A stretch of DNA of 64,000 nucleotides from the NCBI GenBank assembly GCA_934747775.1, contig CAKVHA010000007.1:1-64000 (forward strand). Direction: 5' to 3'. How positions within the stretch are numbered: the stretch's first letter is position 1; each line of letters starts with the position of its first letter. This DNA comes from an uncultured Clostridia bacterium. Its GTDB lineage: Bacteria; Bacillota; Clostridia; Christensenellales; UBA1242. Both the position numbers and the translations under genes were made by a program. Below, one piece after another: positions 1 to 8,381 of this stretch. Below the pieces are notes generated by a model. The model was not told the origin of the DNA, did no database searches, and saw only the letters and a list, made by a program, of their open reading frames with translations.

Positions 1-835
1 GACAAGCCTGCCATGTTACACCCTTAAGAACGCCGTTTTTGTCTGTCATTACGTCCTTAGTGTACTGGTACTGCCTATTCATTCGTTTTAACACGCTATC
101 ACAACCACTTTGCAAGCTAAGGTGAAATTGTGGGCAGAAATTAGGCATATTTTTTAAAATATCTAAAAGTTCGGGCGTGATTACATTTACTTCTAAACTA
201 CCCAATCTAATGCGGCTATTAACACCATAAAGTTGTTTCATTAACTCGCCCAATGAAGGCTGAAAACTGCTAATATCAATGCCAGAAATTACAATTTCTT
301 TGCATTTTTTAGAAAGTTCGTTTGCTTCTGTCACAATGTCATTAATAGCTCTGCTTCGGCTTCGTCCCCTAAGATATGGAATTAAACAATAATTGCAAAA
401 ATTGTTGCAACCATCTTGAATTTTTAAAAACGCGCGATTGTTTTCTGTGATTAGTGGATTAGCAATACTTTCGTAGCAATTTGGCACATCAAAAGTTTTA
501 AATGTTTGATTTTCAATAATATCTACAATATTTTGCTTGCCTTCTGTTCCTATTACACTAAAAACATTTGGCTTATCTTTAAATTGGTCAATATTGTTTT
601 GGCTGGCACAACCACACACAACTATTTTTGCGTTTTTGTTGTGTTTTAGGCATTTTGTTATGTATTGGCGGCTCTTTTTTTCACTTTCGGCAGTTACGGC
701 ACAAGTGTTTACAATATACAAATCCGCAACATCACTATCCGATAATGTGTAGCCACTTTCTATAAGCTTTGCCGTAATGGCGTCGCTTTCATATTTGTTC
801 ATTTTACACCCTAAGGTGATTACTTTAAATGTCAT
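1..835 (-). CDS. mtaB: MtaB-family tRNA methylthiotransferase (partial, runs off the window start)
   Basis: Read from the minus strand starting at ATG 835; the frame stays open to base 1. The N-terminus (TFKVITLGCKMNKYES) and NTCAVT match the UPF0004 domain. A radical-SAM cluster motif CNNFCNYC is followed by LIPYLRGRSRSR, as in MtaB, which makes 2-methylthio-N6-threonylcarbamoyladenosine at tRNA position 37. The start overlaps the rsmE stop by 11 bp, so it is translationally coupled, and rsmE-mtaB adjacency is conserved in Firmicutes. Family similarity is clear up to the KRMNRQYQYTKD segment (about base 60). The last 17 or so codons before the window edge do not resemble the expected continuation (an ITTDIIVGFPGET-type stretch), so the edge may be chimeric or rearranged. 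Confidence 0.85.
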   Translation of the reverse strand, partial: MTFKVITLGCKMNKYESDAITAKLIESGYTLSDSDVADLYIVNTCAVTAESEKKSRQYITKCLKHNKNAKIVVCGCASQNNIDQFKDKPNVFSVIGTEGKQNIVDIIENQTFKTFDVPNCYESIANPLITENNRAFLKIQDGCNNFCNYCLIPYLRGRSRSRAINDIVTEANELSKKCKEIVISGIDISSFQPSLGELMKQLYGVNSRIRLGSLEVNVITPELLDILKNMPNFCPQFHLSLQSGCDSVLKRMNRQYQYTKDVMTDKNGVLKGVTWQAC

Positions 836-1559
836 AGTTCCACTCACCCATTTTGTACATAACCACGCTTGTTAGGGCTATTGCGGCGGTTTCGGCTCTT
901 AAAATGCGCTTGCCTAGGCTAATACTAACTGCATTTTGTTTGTTAGTTATCGCCTTGCACTCGTCTTCTGAAAAACCACCTTCGCTACCTACAATTATTG
1001 CAACCTTATTGTTGCTAGCTAGTTGTACATCTTCTAATTTTTTTGTTTTTTCGGTTTCATTTGCAAAAATTACAACATCAAAACCTTCAAGCTCTGCCAC
1101 CATTTGGCTAAAACTTAGCGTTTTTTCTACAATCATAGGAATGCTGCGTTTGCACTGCTTTATACTTTGATTTGACACTGTTTGAAGTTTGTCACACTTG
1201 TTAAATTTATCCTTACTTGTAATGTAGCGGCTTTCAAACGGAATAAATTTTGTTACGCCAAGTTCGGTTAGTTTTTGAACTATTAGGCTCATATTTTCAC
1301 TTTTTGTTAGTGCTTGAAACACGGTTACGTTGCAATGCGGATTATATTCGTTTTTATATTTGTTTTTTATTTCCAACAATGTGTTGTTTTTAGCAATTCT
1401 TACAATTTTACACTCGTAATCGTACTCGTCACCACAAACAACAATCACGCTTTCACCTTCTGACAAACGCAAAACATTTTTTAGATGATTATGTTCTACG
1501 TCATCTAAAACAATTTGATTGTTATTAAAATTTTCTTTACTTGCAAAAAATCTTTTCAT
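825..1559 (-). CDS. rsmE: 16S rRNA m3U1498 methyltransferase RsmE
   Basis: About 244 aa, the usual length for RsmE, a SPOUT-class methyltransferase that N3-methylates U1498 of 16S rRNA. The C-terminal knot motifs IIVGSEGGFSEDE and SLGKRILRAETAAI are plain, and the N-terminus MKRFFA is typical. An upstream in-frame TTG at 1577 would add six residues. I prefer ATG 1559 because a TTGAAT-17-TATAAT promoter ends exactly 6 nt before it and there is no Shine-Dalgarno, which implies a leaderless mRNA. A terminator separates it from the orphan gene upstream, so rsmE-mtaB is its own transcription unit although it belongs to the dnaK neighbourhood. Confidence 0.92.
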   Translation of the reverse strand: MKRFFASKENFNNNQIVLDDVEHNHLKNVLRLSEGESVIVVCGDEYDYECKIVRIAKNNTLLEIKNKYKNEYNPHCNVTVFQALTKSENMSLIVQKLTELGVTKFIPFESRYITSKDKFNKCDKLQTVSNQSIKQCKRSIPMIVEKTLSFSQMVAELEGFDVVIFANETEKTKKLEDVQLASNNKVAIIVGSEGGFSEDECKAITNKQNAVSISLGKRILRAETAAIALTSVVMYKMGEWNYDI

Positions 1560-1565
1560 ATCTAA

Positions 1566-1594
1566 ATTATATATCAAAACATTTAATTATTCAA
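1566..1594 (-). promoter_or_regulatory. Promoter of rsmE-mtaB (leaderless)
   Basis: On the minus strand: TTGAAT, 17-bp spacer, TATAAT, then TTAGAT and the ATG. A start site about 7 nt after the -10 box falls on the A of the start codon. Confidence 0.6.
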
Positions 1595-1623
1595 TTGTAT
1601 TTTTGTTAATGCTGGAAAAAAAT

Positions 1624-1664
1624 TAAAAAAACACATTAGCTTTAAATAAACTTTGCTAATGTGC
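1624..1664 (-). terminator. Rho-independent terminator of the 1685-2491 gene
   Basis: Minus strand: GCACATTAGC, a 14-nt loop, GCTAATGTGT, then a run of T. The perfect 9-bp stem lies directly after the orphan gene and before the rsmE promoter. Confidence 0.8.
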
Positions 1665-1684
1665 TTATAAATTTGCTTTTTAGA

Positions 1685-2491
1685 CTACATAACAGTTATA
1701 TCAGTTTTTGATTTTGGCAAAATATCTACAGACGCTACTTCTTTTTGAGTTTTTGCTTTTTCTGCAACACGTTGAATTTTACCATATTTATTTGTTGCAA
1801 CAATCATATTGCGGAAGTTTTTAACCGCGTTTGTAGGCTTTTTTTCGTCTAAATAAGCCAAAATATTTTCGGTTTCTTTTGGATTAGAAACAATATATTT
1901 TGAATAAAGAGTTGCAAACAAATCACCATTTTGTTTTAGGTTTTCTTTATTTAAAAAGTATTCCATAGAATTATCTTTTCTAATAAACGCCTGTAATGAA
2001 AGTTGCAAATACTTCTTGTTTGACAAAACACAATCAGTTAAAAATGGGTCATTTTTTAAGTTTTTAGCACCACTTAACAATGCTGCTCTTTTTACAATCA
2101 ATTCAGGTTTTTGTTCTATTGTTTCACAAATAAAGCGGTCAAGAAACTTATCACTAGCTTTCATACTGTTGTAATTAAAATATGGAAAAGCTTCGTTTGT
2201 AATGTAATTACATACTACAAGAGCTGTCTGGAAATCTTTTAACACATCACTTGACGCATTTTTTAACACATCAACTGCACCATTTTCTACAATTTCGGTT
2301 ACAACTTCTGTATCTTTTAGATTGTCTTGGCTTAGCATAACATTAAAACCTTTCCAACTTCTTGACTTTAAAAACAAGTGTCCACCTATTCTTTCTAAAA
2401 CAACTTTATTTCCTGATTTACTTTGGCTGCTTTCTAATTCTTTTAATCTTCTAAGTAATGTTCTATTTGTATATGTTCTAATATCTGACAT
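1685..2491 (-). CDS. Orphan protein A, tandem paralog of the next gene upstream (2620-3309)
   Basis: 268 aa; I do not recognise the family. No signal peptide or membrane segment; it looks mostly alpha-helical and soluble. A central stretch (about residues 66-175) resembles the neighbouring 229-aa protein: EIVENGAVDVLKNAS versus DIVCKGAPNVLKYAS, and FPYFNYN versus FAYFDYN, with the same spacing to a later L-rich helix region. The two are therefore an old tandem duplication. It has its own promoter, a strong AAGGAG site before ATG 2491, and its own terminator. The pair sits between dnaJ and rsmE where Firmicutes usually carry prmA. The C-terminus ends DITVM. Function unknown. Confidence 0.8.
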   Translation of the reverse strand: MSDIRTYTNRTLLRRLKELESSQSKSGNKVVLERIGGHLFLKSRSWKGFNVMLSQDNLKDTEVVTEIVENGAVDVLKNASSDVLKDFQTALVVCNYITNEAFPYFNYNSMKASDKFLDRFICETIEQKPELIVKRAALLSGAKNLKNDPFLTDCVLSNKKYLQLSLQAFIRKDNSMEYFLNKENLKQNGDLFATLYSKYIVSNPKETENILAYLDEKKPTNAVKNFRNMIVATNKYGKIQRVAEKAKTQKEVASVDILPKSKTDITVM

Positions 2492-2519
2492 AAATTCTCC
2501 TTACTATTTTATTTAAATT

Positions 2520-2548
2520 ATTATACCATAAAAAAACCTTAAAAGCAA
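2520..2548 (-). promoter_or_regulatory. Promoter of orphan gene A
   Basis: Minus strand: TTGCTT, 17-bp spacer, TATAAT, about 30 bp upstream of the start codon, with AAGGAG between. Confidence 0.6.
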
Positions 2549-2576
2549 TACGTATAGTCAAAAATCCCCATCAATA

Positions 2577-2611
2577 CAAAAAAGCGAACCACTAAGGCTC
2601 ACTTTTTAAAT
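2577..2611 (-). terminator. Terminator of orphan gene B
   Basis: Minus strand: AAAAGTGAGCC, short loop TTAGT, GGTTCGCTTTTTT. The stem contains G-U pairs and is followed by T residues, immediately after the stop codon at 2620. Confidence 0.65.
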
Positions 2612-2619
2612 TTATCAAC

Positions 2620-3309
2620 TTAATTTTTACTTGGAACTAAATATGCGGTTTGGCTAATAAGCTTGTACATTTGATATTTATCGTTTTTAGTAACATTTTT
2701 GTCGTCATTGGTGTTTAAGTTATTCATAGCGTGTGCTACTGAAATTGGGTTATCTAGTGCGAAAGTTGAAAAAACATCTTTGTAGTTTTGTTTTGCTGTT
2801 TTGTTATTTACAACATCAAGCATAAAACTTTTTTGACACATACGGCGCATAGCAACGTTCAAAATGTTGTCGTTTGTTAAAACAAAATCGCAATATCTAT
2901 CTGCTTCGCGTTCTTTTAAATAACTCATACGTTCCAAAACAATTGTTGGGTCTGTAAATACTAGCGATATAATGTGTTTTTCTAATGGAACATAAGACTT
3001 GTTTGCAATTTCGTTGTAGTCAAAATAAGCGAAAGTGCGAATGTTTTGGTCTGTAAATTCTTCCATTGTGAAGTAATCGGACAAAATTCCGTGGCTAGCG
3101 TATTTTAAAACATTTGGTGCACCTTTACAAACAATATCCATTAAAATTTCGCGGTTTGATAGTTGACCTTTTGTAAGATAATAGTAATCGTTGCCCCATT
3201 CTGCTGACCCAATATAAACCTTATCATCTTTTTCTTTTAATTCTACTTCGTGTGTATTTTCTAGGTATTTTCCTAGCAAATAATCACTTTTTGCGTTTGT
3301 GTATCTCAT
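2620..3309 (-). CDS. Orphan protein B, paralog of the 1685-2491 product
   Basis: 229 aa, not recognised. Predicted soluble and helical, without signal peptide or membrane segment. It shares with its neighbour the pattern IV..GA..VLK.AS, then F.YF.YN, then a similar helical tail. The N-terminus is shorter and the C-terminus ends in VPSKN. Own promoter (TTGTAA-17-TATTCT), AAGGAG ribosome-binding site and terminator, so it is transcribed independently of dnaJ despite lying next to it. A role in proteostasis could be guessed from position only; nothing in the sequence shows it. Confidence 0.8.
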   Translation of the reverse strand: MRYTNAKSDYLLGKYLENTHEVELKEKDDKVYIGSAEWGNDYYYLTKGQLSNREILMDIVCKGAPNVLKYASHGILSDYFTMEEFTDQNIRTFAYFDYNEIANKSYVPLEKHIISLVFTDPTIVLERMSYLKEREADRYCDFVLTNDNILNVAMRRMCQKSFMLDVVNNKTAKQNYKDVFSTFALDNPISVAHAMNNLNTNDDKNVTKNDKYQMYKLISQTAYLVPSKN

Positions 3310-3328
3310 AATAATTCTCCTTAGTTAA

Positions 3329-3357
3329 AGAATAACACACTTAAAAGCAAATTACAA
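3329..3357 (-). promoter_or_regulatory. Promoter of orphan gene B
   Basis: Minus strand: TTGTAA, 17-bp spacer, TATTCT, about 20 bp before the start codon region. Confidence 0.55.
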
Positions 3358-3392
3358 TACCAAATTTTAATTTTTTAACCATAATTAACCAC

Positions 3393-3430
3393 AAAAAAAG
3401 ACCTAAAGCAATTTGCTTTAAGCCTTTAAA
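3393..3430 (-). terminator. Terminator of the hrcA-grpE-dnaK-dnaJ operon
   Basis: Minus strand: AAAGGCTTAAAGCAAATTG pairs with the following CTTTAGGTCTTTTTTT. It lies just after the dnaJ stop codon and closes the heat-shock operon. Confidence 0.7.
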
Positions 3431-3442
3431 ATTTATGGTTTT

Positions 3443-4564
3443 TTATTTAATATTTTTTAAGTCCTTAGTGTAATTTTTGTATCTAGTAAAATTATCATCA
3501 CCAAGACTATCTTTTAATTTTGTTAGCATTTCCTTATCGTCACGCGACAATTTTTTTGGTGTTTCGGCAACAACAGTTACTATTAAATTGCCAACCGCAC
3601 TAGAATTAAGGTTTTTAATTCCTTTGCCTTTAAGTTTGAAAATAGTGTTGCTTTGTGTAAGCTCTGGAATTTTTAAAGTTGTTGTTCCCTTAGGAAGTGG
3701 AATTTCAACTTCGCCGCCAAGCAATAATGTGTAGAATGGAACATAAAGTTTTAAGGTTAAATCGTAGCCGTCACGCACCAAAATTTTGTGAGATGCCACT
3801 TTTACAATAATATGCAAATCTCCATTAGCTCCACCGCGCGAACCAGCATTGCCCTTGCCGCGCATTGTAATAACCTGACCATCATCAATTCCTGCTGGAA
3901 TATCCACGCTAATTTGGGCATTAACACGCTTTTTGCCGCTGCCGCTACAATCACTGCACGCTTCTTTAACAATTTTACCTGTGCCATTACAACGTCTACA
4001 AGGTCCAGTTCTTACAACTCTGCCAAACAATGTATTTTCGGCATATCTTGCTGTGCCAGTACCGTTACATTCACTACAAGTTGAAAATTCTGTGCCATTT
4101 TTTGCCCCAGTGCCGTTACATTCGCTACAAGGTTCTACCCTATTTACATTAAATGTTTTTTTACAGCCAAACACAGCTTCTTCAAAACTTAAACTAATTT
4201 GAACTTGAATATCGTCACCACGAAGCCCAGAGCCCATATTTCCGCCGCCACCAAAGCCAGAAAACATATTAAAAATGTCGTCCATATTAAAGCTGCCACC
4301 AAAGCCGCCTGCTCCGTTTCCAAATCCGCTAAACCCAGCACCAGCGCCGTCTGCCGAACCAAATTGGTCGTAATTTTTACGCTTTGTTTCGTCACCTAGA
4401 CACTCGTATGCTTCGTTTACTTCTTTAAACTTATCAGCCGCTTCGGGATTATCTTTATTAAGGTCAGGGTGATATTTTTTTGCTAGTTTTCTATACGCGC
4501 TTTTAATTTCGTCGGCGCTTGCATTTTTATCTACACCCAATGTTTCGTAATAATTTTTAGCCAT
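3443..4564 (-). CDS. dnaJ: Chaperone DnaJ (Hsp40)
   Basis: 373 aa, normal full length. J domain at residues 1-70 with the HPD motif (YHPDLN) that stimulates the DnaK ATPase. A Gly/Phe-rich linker follows (about 75-125, FGGGGNMGSG). Then four CxxCxGxG zinc repeats (CSECNGTG twice, CRRCNGTG, CSDCSGSG) and a C-terminal substrate-binding domain. Last gene of the hrcA-grpE-dnaK-dnaJ operon, 70 bp after dnaK. A GC-rich hairpin in that gap may lower or protect the dnaJ part of the message. Cytoplasmic, acts with DnaK and GrpE. Confidence 0.97.
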   Translation of the reverse strand: MAKNYYETLGVDKNASADEIKSAYRKLAKKYHPDLNKDNPEAADKFKEVNEAYECLGDETKRKNYDQFGSADGAGAGFSGFGNGAGGFGGSFNMDDIFNMFSGFGGGGNMGSGLRGDDIQVQISLSFEEAVFGCKKTFNVNRVEPCSECNGTGAKNGTEFSTCSECNGTGTARYAENTLFGRVVRTGPCRRCNGTGKIVKEACSDCSGSGKKRVNAQISVDIPAGIDDGQVITMRGKGNAGSRGGANGDLHIIVKVASHKILVRDGYDLTLKLYVPFYTLLLGGEVEIPLPKGTTTLKIPELTQSNTIFKLKGKGIKNLNSSAVGNLIVTVVAETPKKLSRDDKEMLTKLKDSLGDDNFTRYKNYTKDLKNIK

Positions 4565-4585
4565 TATTATATCCTTTTAAAATGC

Positions 4586-4623
4586 TTTAAAGCCGCTAGA
4601 TATTGTGTTATTGCGGCTTTAAA
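4586..4623 (-). other. Intercistronic hairpin between dnaK and dnaJ
   Basis: Perfect 11-bp inverted repeat TTTAAAGCCGC / GCGGCTTTAAA with a 16-nt loop. No good T-run follows on the minus strand, so it is more likely a processing/stability element or weak attenuator than a full terminator. Confidence 0.55.
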
Positions 4624-4634
4624 ACTAAAATTTA

Positions 4635-6464
4635 TTATTTGTTTTCTTTATCTTTTTTATCTGGGTCTTCTACAATCACTTCGTCGTCTTTATTTGCGTC
4701 TGGGTTTTCTGCTTTATGCTTTTCGGCTGCAGCTTGATAAAGTTTTGTAACAATAGGTTCGTTTTCTTTGCTTAATTCTTCAATTGCGGCTCTTAGTTTG
4801 TCAATATCGTCGGTTTCAAAGTCTTTTTTAGCCTTTTCAATTGCTTTTTCTAGTTTTTCTTTATCTTCGGCACTAATTGCGTCGCCGTTTTCTTTTAGCA
4901 TCTTTTCAAGAGCCAAAACTAGATTTTCAGCGTCATTTTTGGTTTGAACCAATTCTTTACGTTTTTTATCTTCTTCAGCGTGAGCTTCGGCTTCTTTAAT
5001 AGCTCTGTCAATATCTTCTTCTTTTAAGTTTGAAGATGAGGTAATTGTAATGTTTTGTTCCTTATTTGTGCCAAGGTCTTTAGCTTTTACGCTAACAATT
5101 CCGTTTGCATCAATATCGAAAGTAACTTCAATTTGTGGAACTCCACGTGGAGCTGGTGGAATATCGTTAAGTTGGAATCTACCCAAGGTTTTGTTGTCTT
5201 TAGCAAATTCTCTTTCACCTTGCAAAACGTGAATATCTACACCTGGTTGGTTATCAACTGCTGTAGAGAAAATTTGGCTTTTCTTTGTAGGAATTGTGGT
5301 GTTACGTTCAATAAGTTTTGTAAATACACCACCTAATGTTTCAATACCTAGCGAAAGTGGAGTTACATCTAGTAGCAACACGTCTTTTACATCACCAGCC
5401 AAAACGCCGCCTTGAATACAAGCACCAATTGCTACGCATTCGTCTGGGTTTAGTCCCTTATATGGTTCTTTGCCAGTTTCTTTTCTTACAATTGCTTCTA
5501 CTGCTGGGATACGTGTAGAACCACCAACTAGCAATACTTTATCAATATTTGAATATGTTAGTTTTGCATCTTTTAATGCTTGACGCATTTTGTCTACTGT
5601 TTTGTTTACCAAGTATTCGGTAATACTGTCAAATTTAGCACGAGTTAGCTCGTAATCTAGGTTTTTAGGGCCGTTGCTATCAAATGCAATAAATGGCAAA
5701 CTGATGTTTGTTTTTGTTGTTGCAGACAAATCAATTTTGGCTTTTTCTGCGGCTTCTTTTAATCTTTGCATAGCAAGTTTGTCGTTGCTTAAATCTATGC
5801 CATTAGTGTTTTTAAAGTCGTTAATTAAAAGTTTCATGATTTCATTATCAAAGTCGTCACCACCAAGGCGGTTGTCACCAGCGGTGCTTAATACTTCAAA
5901 TACGCCATCGCCAATTTCCAAAATAGATACATCAAATGTACCACCACCTAAGTCGTAAACCAATATTTTTTGGTTTTTGTTTTCGCCCTTATCTAGGCCA
6001 TATGCTAAAGCTGCTGCGGTAGGTTCGTTGATAATTCTTAAAACATCAAGTCCTGCAATTTTACCTGCATCCTTAGTTGCTTGACGTTGACTATCGGTAA
6101 AGTAAGCGGGAACAGTGATTACTGCTTGTGTTACTTTTTCGCCCAAATATGCTTCAGCGTCGTTTTTAAGTTTTGTAAGAATCATAGCAGAAATTTCTTG
6201 TGGAGAATATTCTTTGCCGTGAGCCTTTACTTTAATGTTGCTACCCATTTCACGTTTGATACTAATAATTGTGTCTTCTGGGTTTGCAATAGCTTGACGT
6301 TTTGCAATTTTACCTACAAGACGTTCGCCATCTTTGTTAAAACCAACCACACTAGGGGTTGTTCTGTCGCCTTCTGCGTTTGCAATAACTGTAGGTTCAC
6401 CACCTTCCATAACTGCAACACAACTGTTTGTTGTACCTAAGTCAATACCAATAATTTTTCCCAT
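4635..6464 (-). CDS. dnaK: Chaperone DnaK (Hsp70)
   Basis: 609 aa, normal for Firmicutes. ATPase domain with GIDLGTTNSC at the N-terminus, the second phosphate motif DLGGGTFDVSI, and VGGSTRIP. The substrate-binding domain follows from about residue 385 with the linker DVLLLDVTPLSLGIET, then the helical lid. The acidic/lysine tail ends DKKDKENK. ATP-dependent holdase/foldase working with DnaJ and GrpE. Start ATG 6464 has a GGAG site (AAGGAGATTTTAAATT). Third gene of the CIRCE-controlled operon. Confidence 0.98.
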   Translation of the reverse strand: MGKIIGIDLGTTNSCVAVMEGGEPTVIANAEGDRTTPSVVGFNKDGERLVGKIAKRQAIANPEDTIISIKREMGSNIKVKAHGKEYSPQEISAMILTKLKNDAEAYLGEKVTQAVITVPAYFTDSQRQATKDAGKIAGLDVLRIINEPTAAALAYGLDKGENKNQKILVYDLGGGTFDVSILEIGDGVFEVLSTAGDNRLGGDDFDNEIMKLLINDFKNTNGIDLSNDKLAMQRLKEAAEKAKIDLSATTKTNISLPFIAFDSNGPKNLDYELTRAKFDSITEYLVNKTVDKMRQALKDAKLTYSNIDKVLLVGGSTRIPAVEAIVRKETGKEPYKGLNPDECVAIGACIQGGVLAGDVKDVLLLDVTPLSLGIETLGGVFTKLIERNTTIPTKKSQIFSTAVDNQPGVDIHVLQGEREFAKDNKTLGRFQLNDIPPAPRGVPQIEVTFDIDANGIVSVKAKDLGTNKEQNITITSSSNLKEEDIDRAIKEAEAHAEEDKKRKELVQTKNDAENLVLALEKMLKENGDAISAEDKEKLEKAIEKAKKDFETDDIDKLRAAIEELSKENEPIVTKLYQAAAEKHKAENPDANKDDEVIVEDPDKKDKENK

Positions 6465-6537
6465 AATTTAAAATCTCCTTCTAAACTAATTTTTTTATAT
6501 TTAATTTGACATTTTTATAAGAAAACATCAATAAAAA

Positions 6538-7056
6538 TCAATATTTATTAATTTTTACCACACTGTGGCGTATAACTCGGTCGCGTAATTTAAAACCTTG
6601 TTGATACTCTTCTAGCACAATTCCTTCGGGTTTTGTTTCGTCTTTTCCTGTTAGAATTGCGTTGTGGTAATTGGGGTCGAACTCTTTGCCTACAGCATCA
6701 ATTTTTTCTACCCCAAGTTCGCTAAATGCGGCTAAAATGTTGCCTAAAATTAAGTTTAAACCCACCAAAGTTTCTTCGTCTTTAATGTTTGCTTTTGCCT
6801 GATTAAAGCTATCTATTGCTGGCAACAACTTTTGCACGGTTGAAACCACGCCGTTATTAAAACTAATGCTTGAAATTTCGGCGTTACGGCGTTTGTAGTT
6901 TTCAAACTCCGCCTTAATCCTTTGGGCAAGTTCTAGATATTCTTGTTCTTTTGAAGCACATTTTTGCTCATTGTTTTTATTGCAATTGCAATTTTCTATG
7001 TGTTCGTGGTTCTCGTGATTATGATGTTCACAATTACATTTATGTTCTTTTGCCAT
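6538..7056 (-). CDS. grpE: GrpE nucleotide exchange factor with Cys/His-rich N-terminus
   Basis: 172 aa from ATG 7056, chosen because AAAGGAGA lies at the right spacing. The longer frame would begin at 7074. It overlaps the end of hrcA by 17 bp. The coiled coil (about 40-65, RIKAEFENYKRRNAE) and the C-terminal GrpE core are normal (SELGVEKIDAVGKEFDPNYHNAI, then RDRVIRHSVVKI). GrpE releases ADP from DnaK. Odd: the first 33 residues hold 5 Cys and 6 His (CNCEHHNHENHEH, CNCNKN, and a further C), where most GrpE proteins carry an acidic disordered tail. This could bind metal; that is inference. Confidence 0.95.
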   Translation of the reverse strand: MAKEHKCNCEHHNHENHEHIENCNCNKNNEQKCASKEQEYLELAQRIKAEFENYKRRNAEISSISFNNGVVSTVQKLLPAIDSFNQAKANIKDEETLVGLNLILGNILAAFSELGVEKIDAVGKEFDPNYHNAILTGKDETKPEGIVLEEYQQGFKLRDRVIRHSVVKINKY

Positions 7057-8110
7057 TATCTTCTCCTTTAACATTATTTATTTCATCTACAACATATTTT
7101 AGTGCCGATGCTATTTTTGCATAATCCATTCGCTCTGGACCTACTACGCCTATGCTTGCGGTTATGCCGCTTGGCATTTTGTAGTTGGCTTTAATTATAC
7201 TAAAGTCGTTTATGTTTTCGTCTTCGTTTTCGTCGCCAATTGAAAACACAATTTCACTATCGGTTTGTTCGTCAATTTTGTTAATAATGTCCTTAATTTC
7301 GTTTTCGTTTTCAACCACTCGCAAAAATTTCTTTGCATTGCTTAGGTCTTGCATTTCGGGATTTTCAAGTAGTTTATCGGTGCTACCCTTTTCAACTTTT
7401 AGTGTGCCATTTTCTACAAAACCCACAAGCACATTAATAAGCTGGCTAAATAGTTCGTTAAAGTACTTTATTTGATTTTTAAACATTTGATTGTAATAAT
7501 CAAAATTTTCAATCATATCCGCAACCTTTTTGTTGTAAAAGTTGTTGGTCAAAAACTTGCTTGCGTCTTTACAATGTTCTTCCGTTACGCCATTTTCTAG
7601 GTGGATTGTGTTGTTTATAATGCCTTCGTTGGTTTGAATTAACACGAGCGCCTGACCAGTGATAAGCGGAATTACATTAATTGCCTTAATCACAAGTTCT
7701 TCGTATCCTTTTGCCGAAACAAAAACCGGATATTCTACTATTTCGCCAATTTTTTTGGCTAAGCAATCTATGGTGTCTAGCAAAAACGAACTTCGGTCTT
7801 CAAATTTTTGCTTTACGCTTTTTAACATCTTTTTATCAAAATTTCCGCTACTAATTAAGTTGTCTACAAAGTACCTATACGCCTTTGTTGTGGGAACTCT
7901 GCCCGACGATGTGTGCAATTGCTTTAAGTATCCCAACTCTTCTAGTGTGGAAAGTTCATTTCGAAGCGTTGCACTCGATAGCGTGCTAAACAAGTTGTTT
8001 TGAACTTTTTCGCTCGTTATTGGCAACGCGTTTTCAATATAACTTTCTACAGCACCAAGCAAAAGTTGTTTTTTTCGCGGACTTAATTCAAAATCGTTGT
8101 TATCCTTCAT
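7040..8110 (-). CDS. hrcA: Heat-inducible transcription repressor HrcA
   Basis: 356 aa, usual length. N-terminal winged helix (about 8-80: LSPRKKQLLLGAVESYI through SSATLRNELSTLEELGYL and the SGRVPT motif), then the GAF-like and insert domains, ending with SIGVVGPERMDYAKI. It represses its own operon by binding CIRCE; GroE keeps it active. First gene of the operon. The start has AAAAGGGGC as ribosome-binding site. An imperfect CIRCE site and a TTGACA promoter lie just upstream. Confidence 0.97.
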   Translation of the reverse strand: MKDNNDFELSPRKKQLLLGAVESYIENALPITSEKVQNNLFSTLSSATLRNELSTLEELGYLKQLHTSSGRVPTTKAYRYFVDNLISSGNFDKKMLKSVKQKFEDRSSFLLDTIDCLAKKIGEIVEYPVFVSAKGYEELVIKAINVIPLITGQALVLIQTNEGIINNTIHLENGVTEEHCKDASKFLTNNFYNKKVADMIENFDYYNQMFKNQIKYFNELFSQLINVLVGFVENGTLKVEKGSTDKLLENPEMQDLSNAKKFLRVVENENEIKDIINKIDEQTDSEIVFSIGDENEDENINDFSIIKANYKMPSGITASIGVVGPERMDYAKIASALKYVVDEINNVKGEDNGKRT

Positions 8111-8143
8111 TTTGCCCCTTTTAGCAGTTGTAATTTATAATTG

Positions 8144-8170
8144 TTAGCACTCTTTCTTTTAGACTGCTAG
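8144..8170 (-). promoter_or_regulatory. CIRCE operator (HrcA-binding site)
   Basis: TTAGCACTC, 9-bp spacer, GACTGCTAG. The left half is perfect; the right half differs from GAGTGCTAA at two positions. It lies 34 bp before hrcA at the predicted transcription start, as expected for autoregulation. Confidence 0.9.
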
Positions 8171-8173
8171 CAA

Positions 8174-8205
8174 CATTCTAGTACCTATTATATGATGTTG
8201 TCAAG
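8174..8205 (-). promoter_or_regulatory. Promoter of the hrcA-grpE-dnaK-dnaJ operon
   Basis: Minus strand: TTGACA, 18-bp spacer, TAGAAT, immediately upstream of CIRCE. A TATAAT also occurs within the spacer. Coordinates are approximate to a few bases. Confidence 0.6.
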
Positions 8206-8252
8206 TGTTTATGACAAAAATTTTTAAAAATTTTGTAGAATTTTTTTGTGCA

Positions 8253-8285
8253 AAAAAAAACACCCTAAACAAATAAGGTGTTTTA
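8253..8285 (-). terminator. Terminator after the 8382-8846 gene
   Basis: Minus strand: AAAACACC, loop, GGTGTTTT and a long T-run. The 8111-8381 gap also holds the hrcA promoter and CIRCE, plus an unsupported 13-codon frame. Confidence 0.75.
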
Positions 8286-8381
8286 CTATATAGTATATAT
8301 GTTATATTACTTTTTCTTTTTTTCCATAACTGGAACTTTTAATTTCATTTTAAATCATTCACCACATAAACAATATGTTTA

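Noticed and set aside
853..1170. Plus-strand frame inside rsmE
   Set aside because: Antisense shadow of a clear gene; no start site or family match.
3788..4399. Several overlapping frames in both strands within dnaJ
   Set aside because: They arise from the Gly/Cys-rich repeats of dnaJ read in other frames.
8330..8381. 13-codon frame (MKLKVPVM...) after the 8382 gene
   Set aside because: Weak start site and almost only lysines at the end; no support as a gene.
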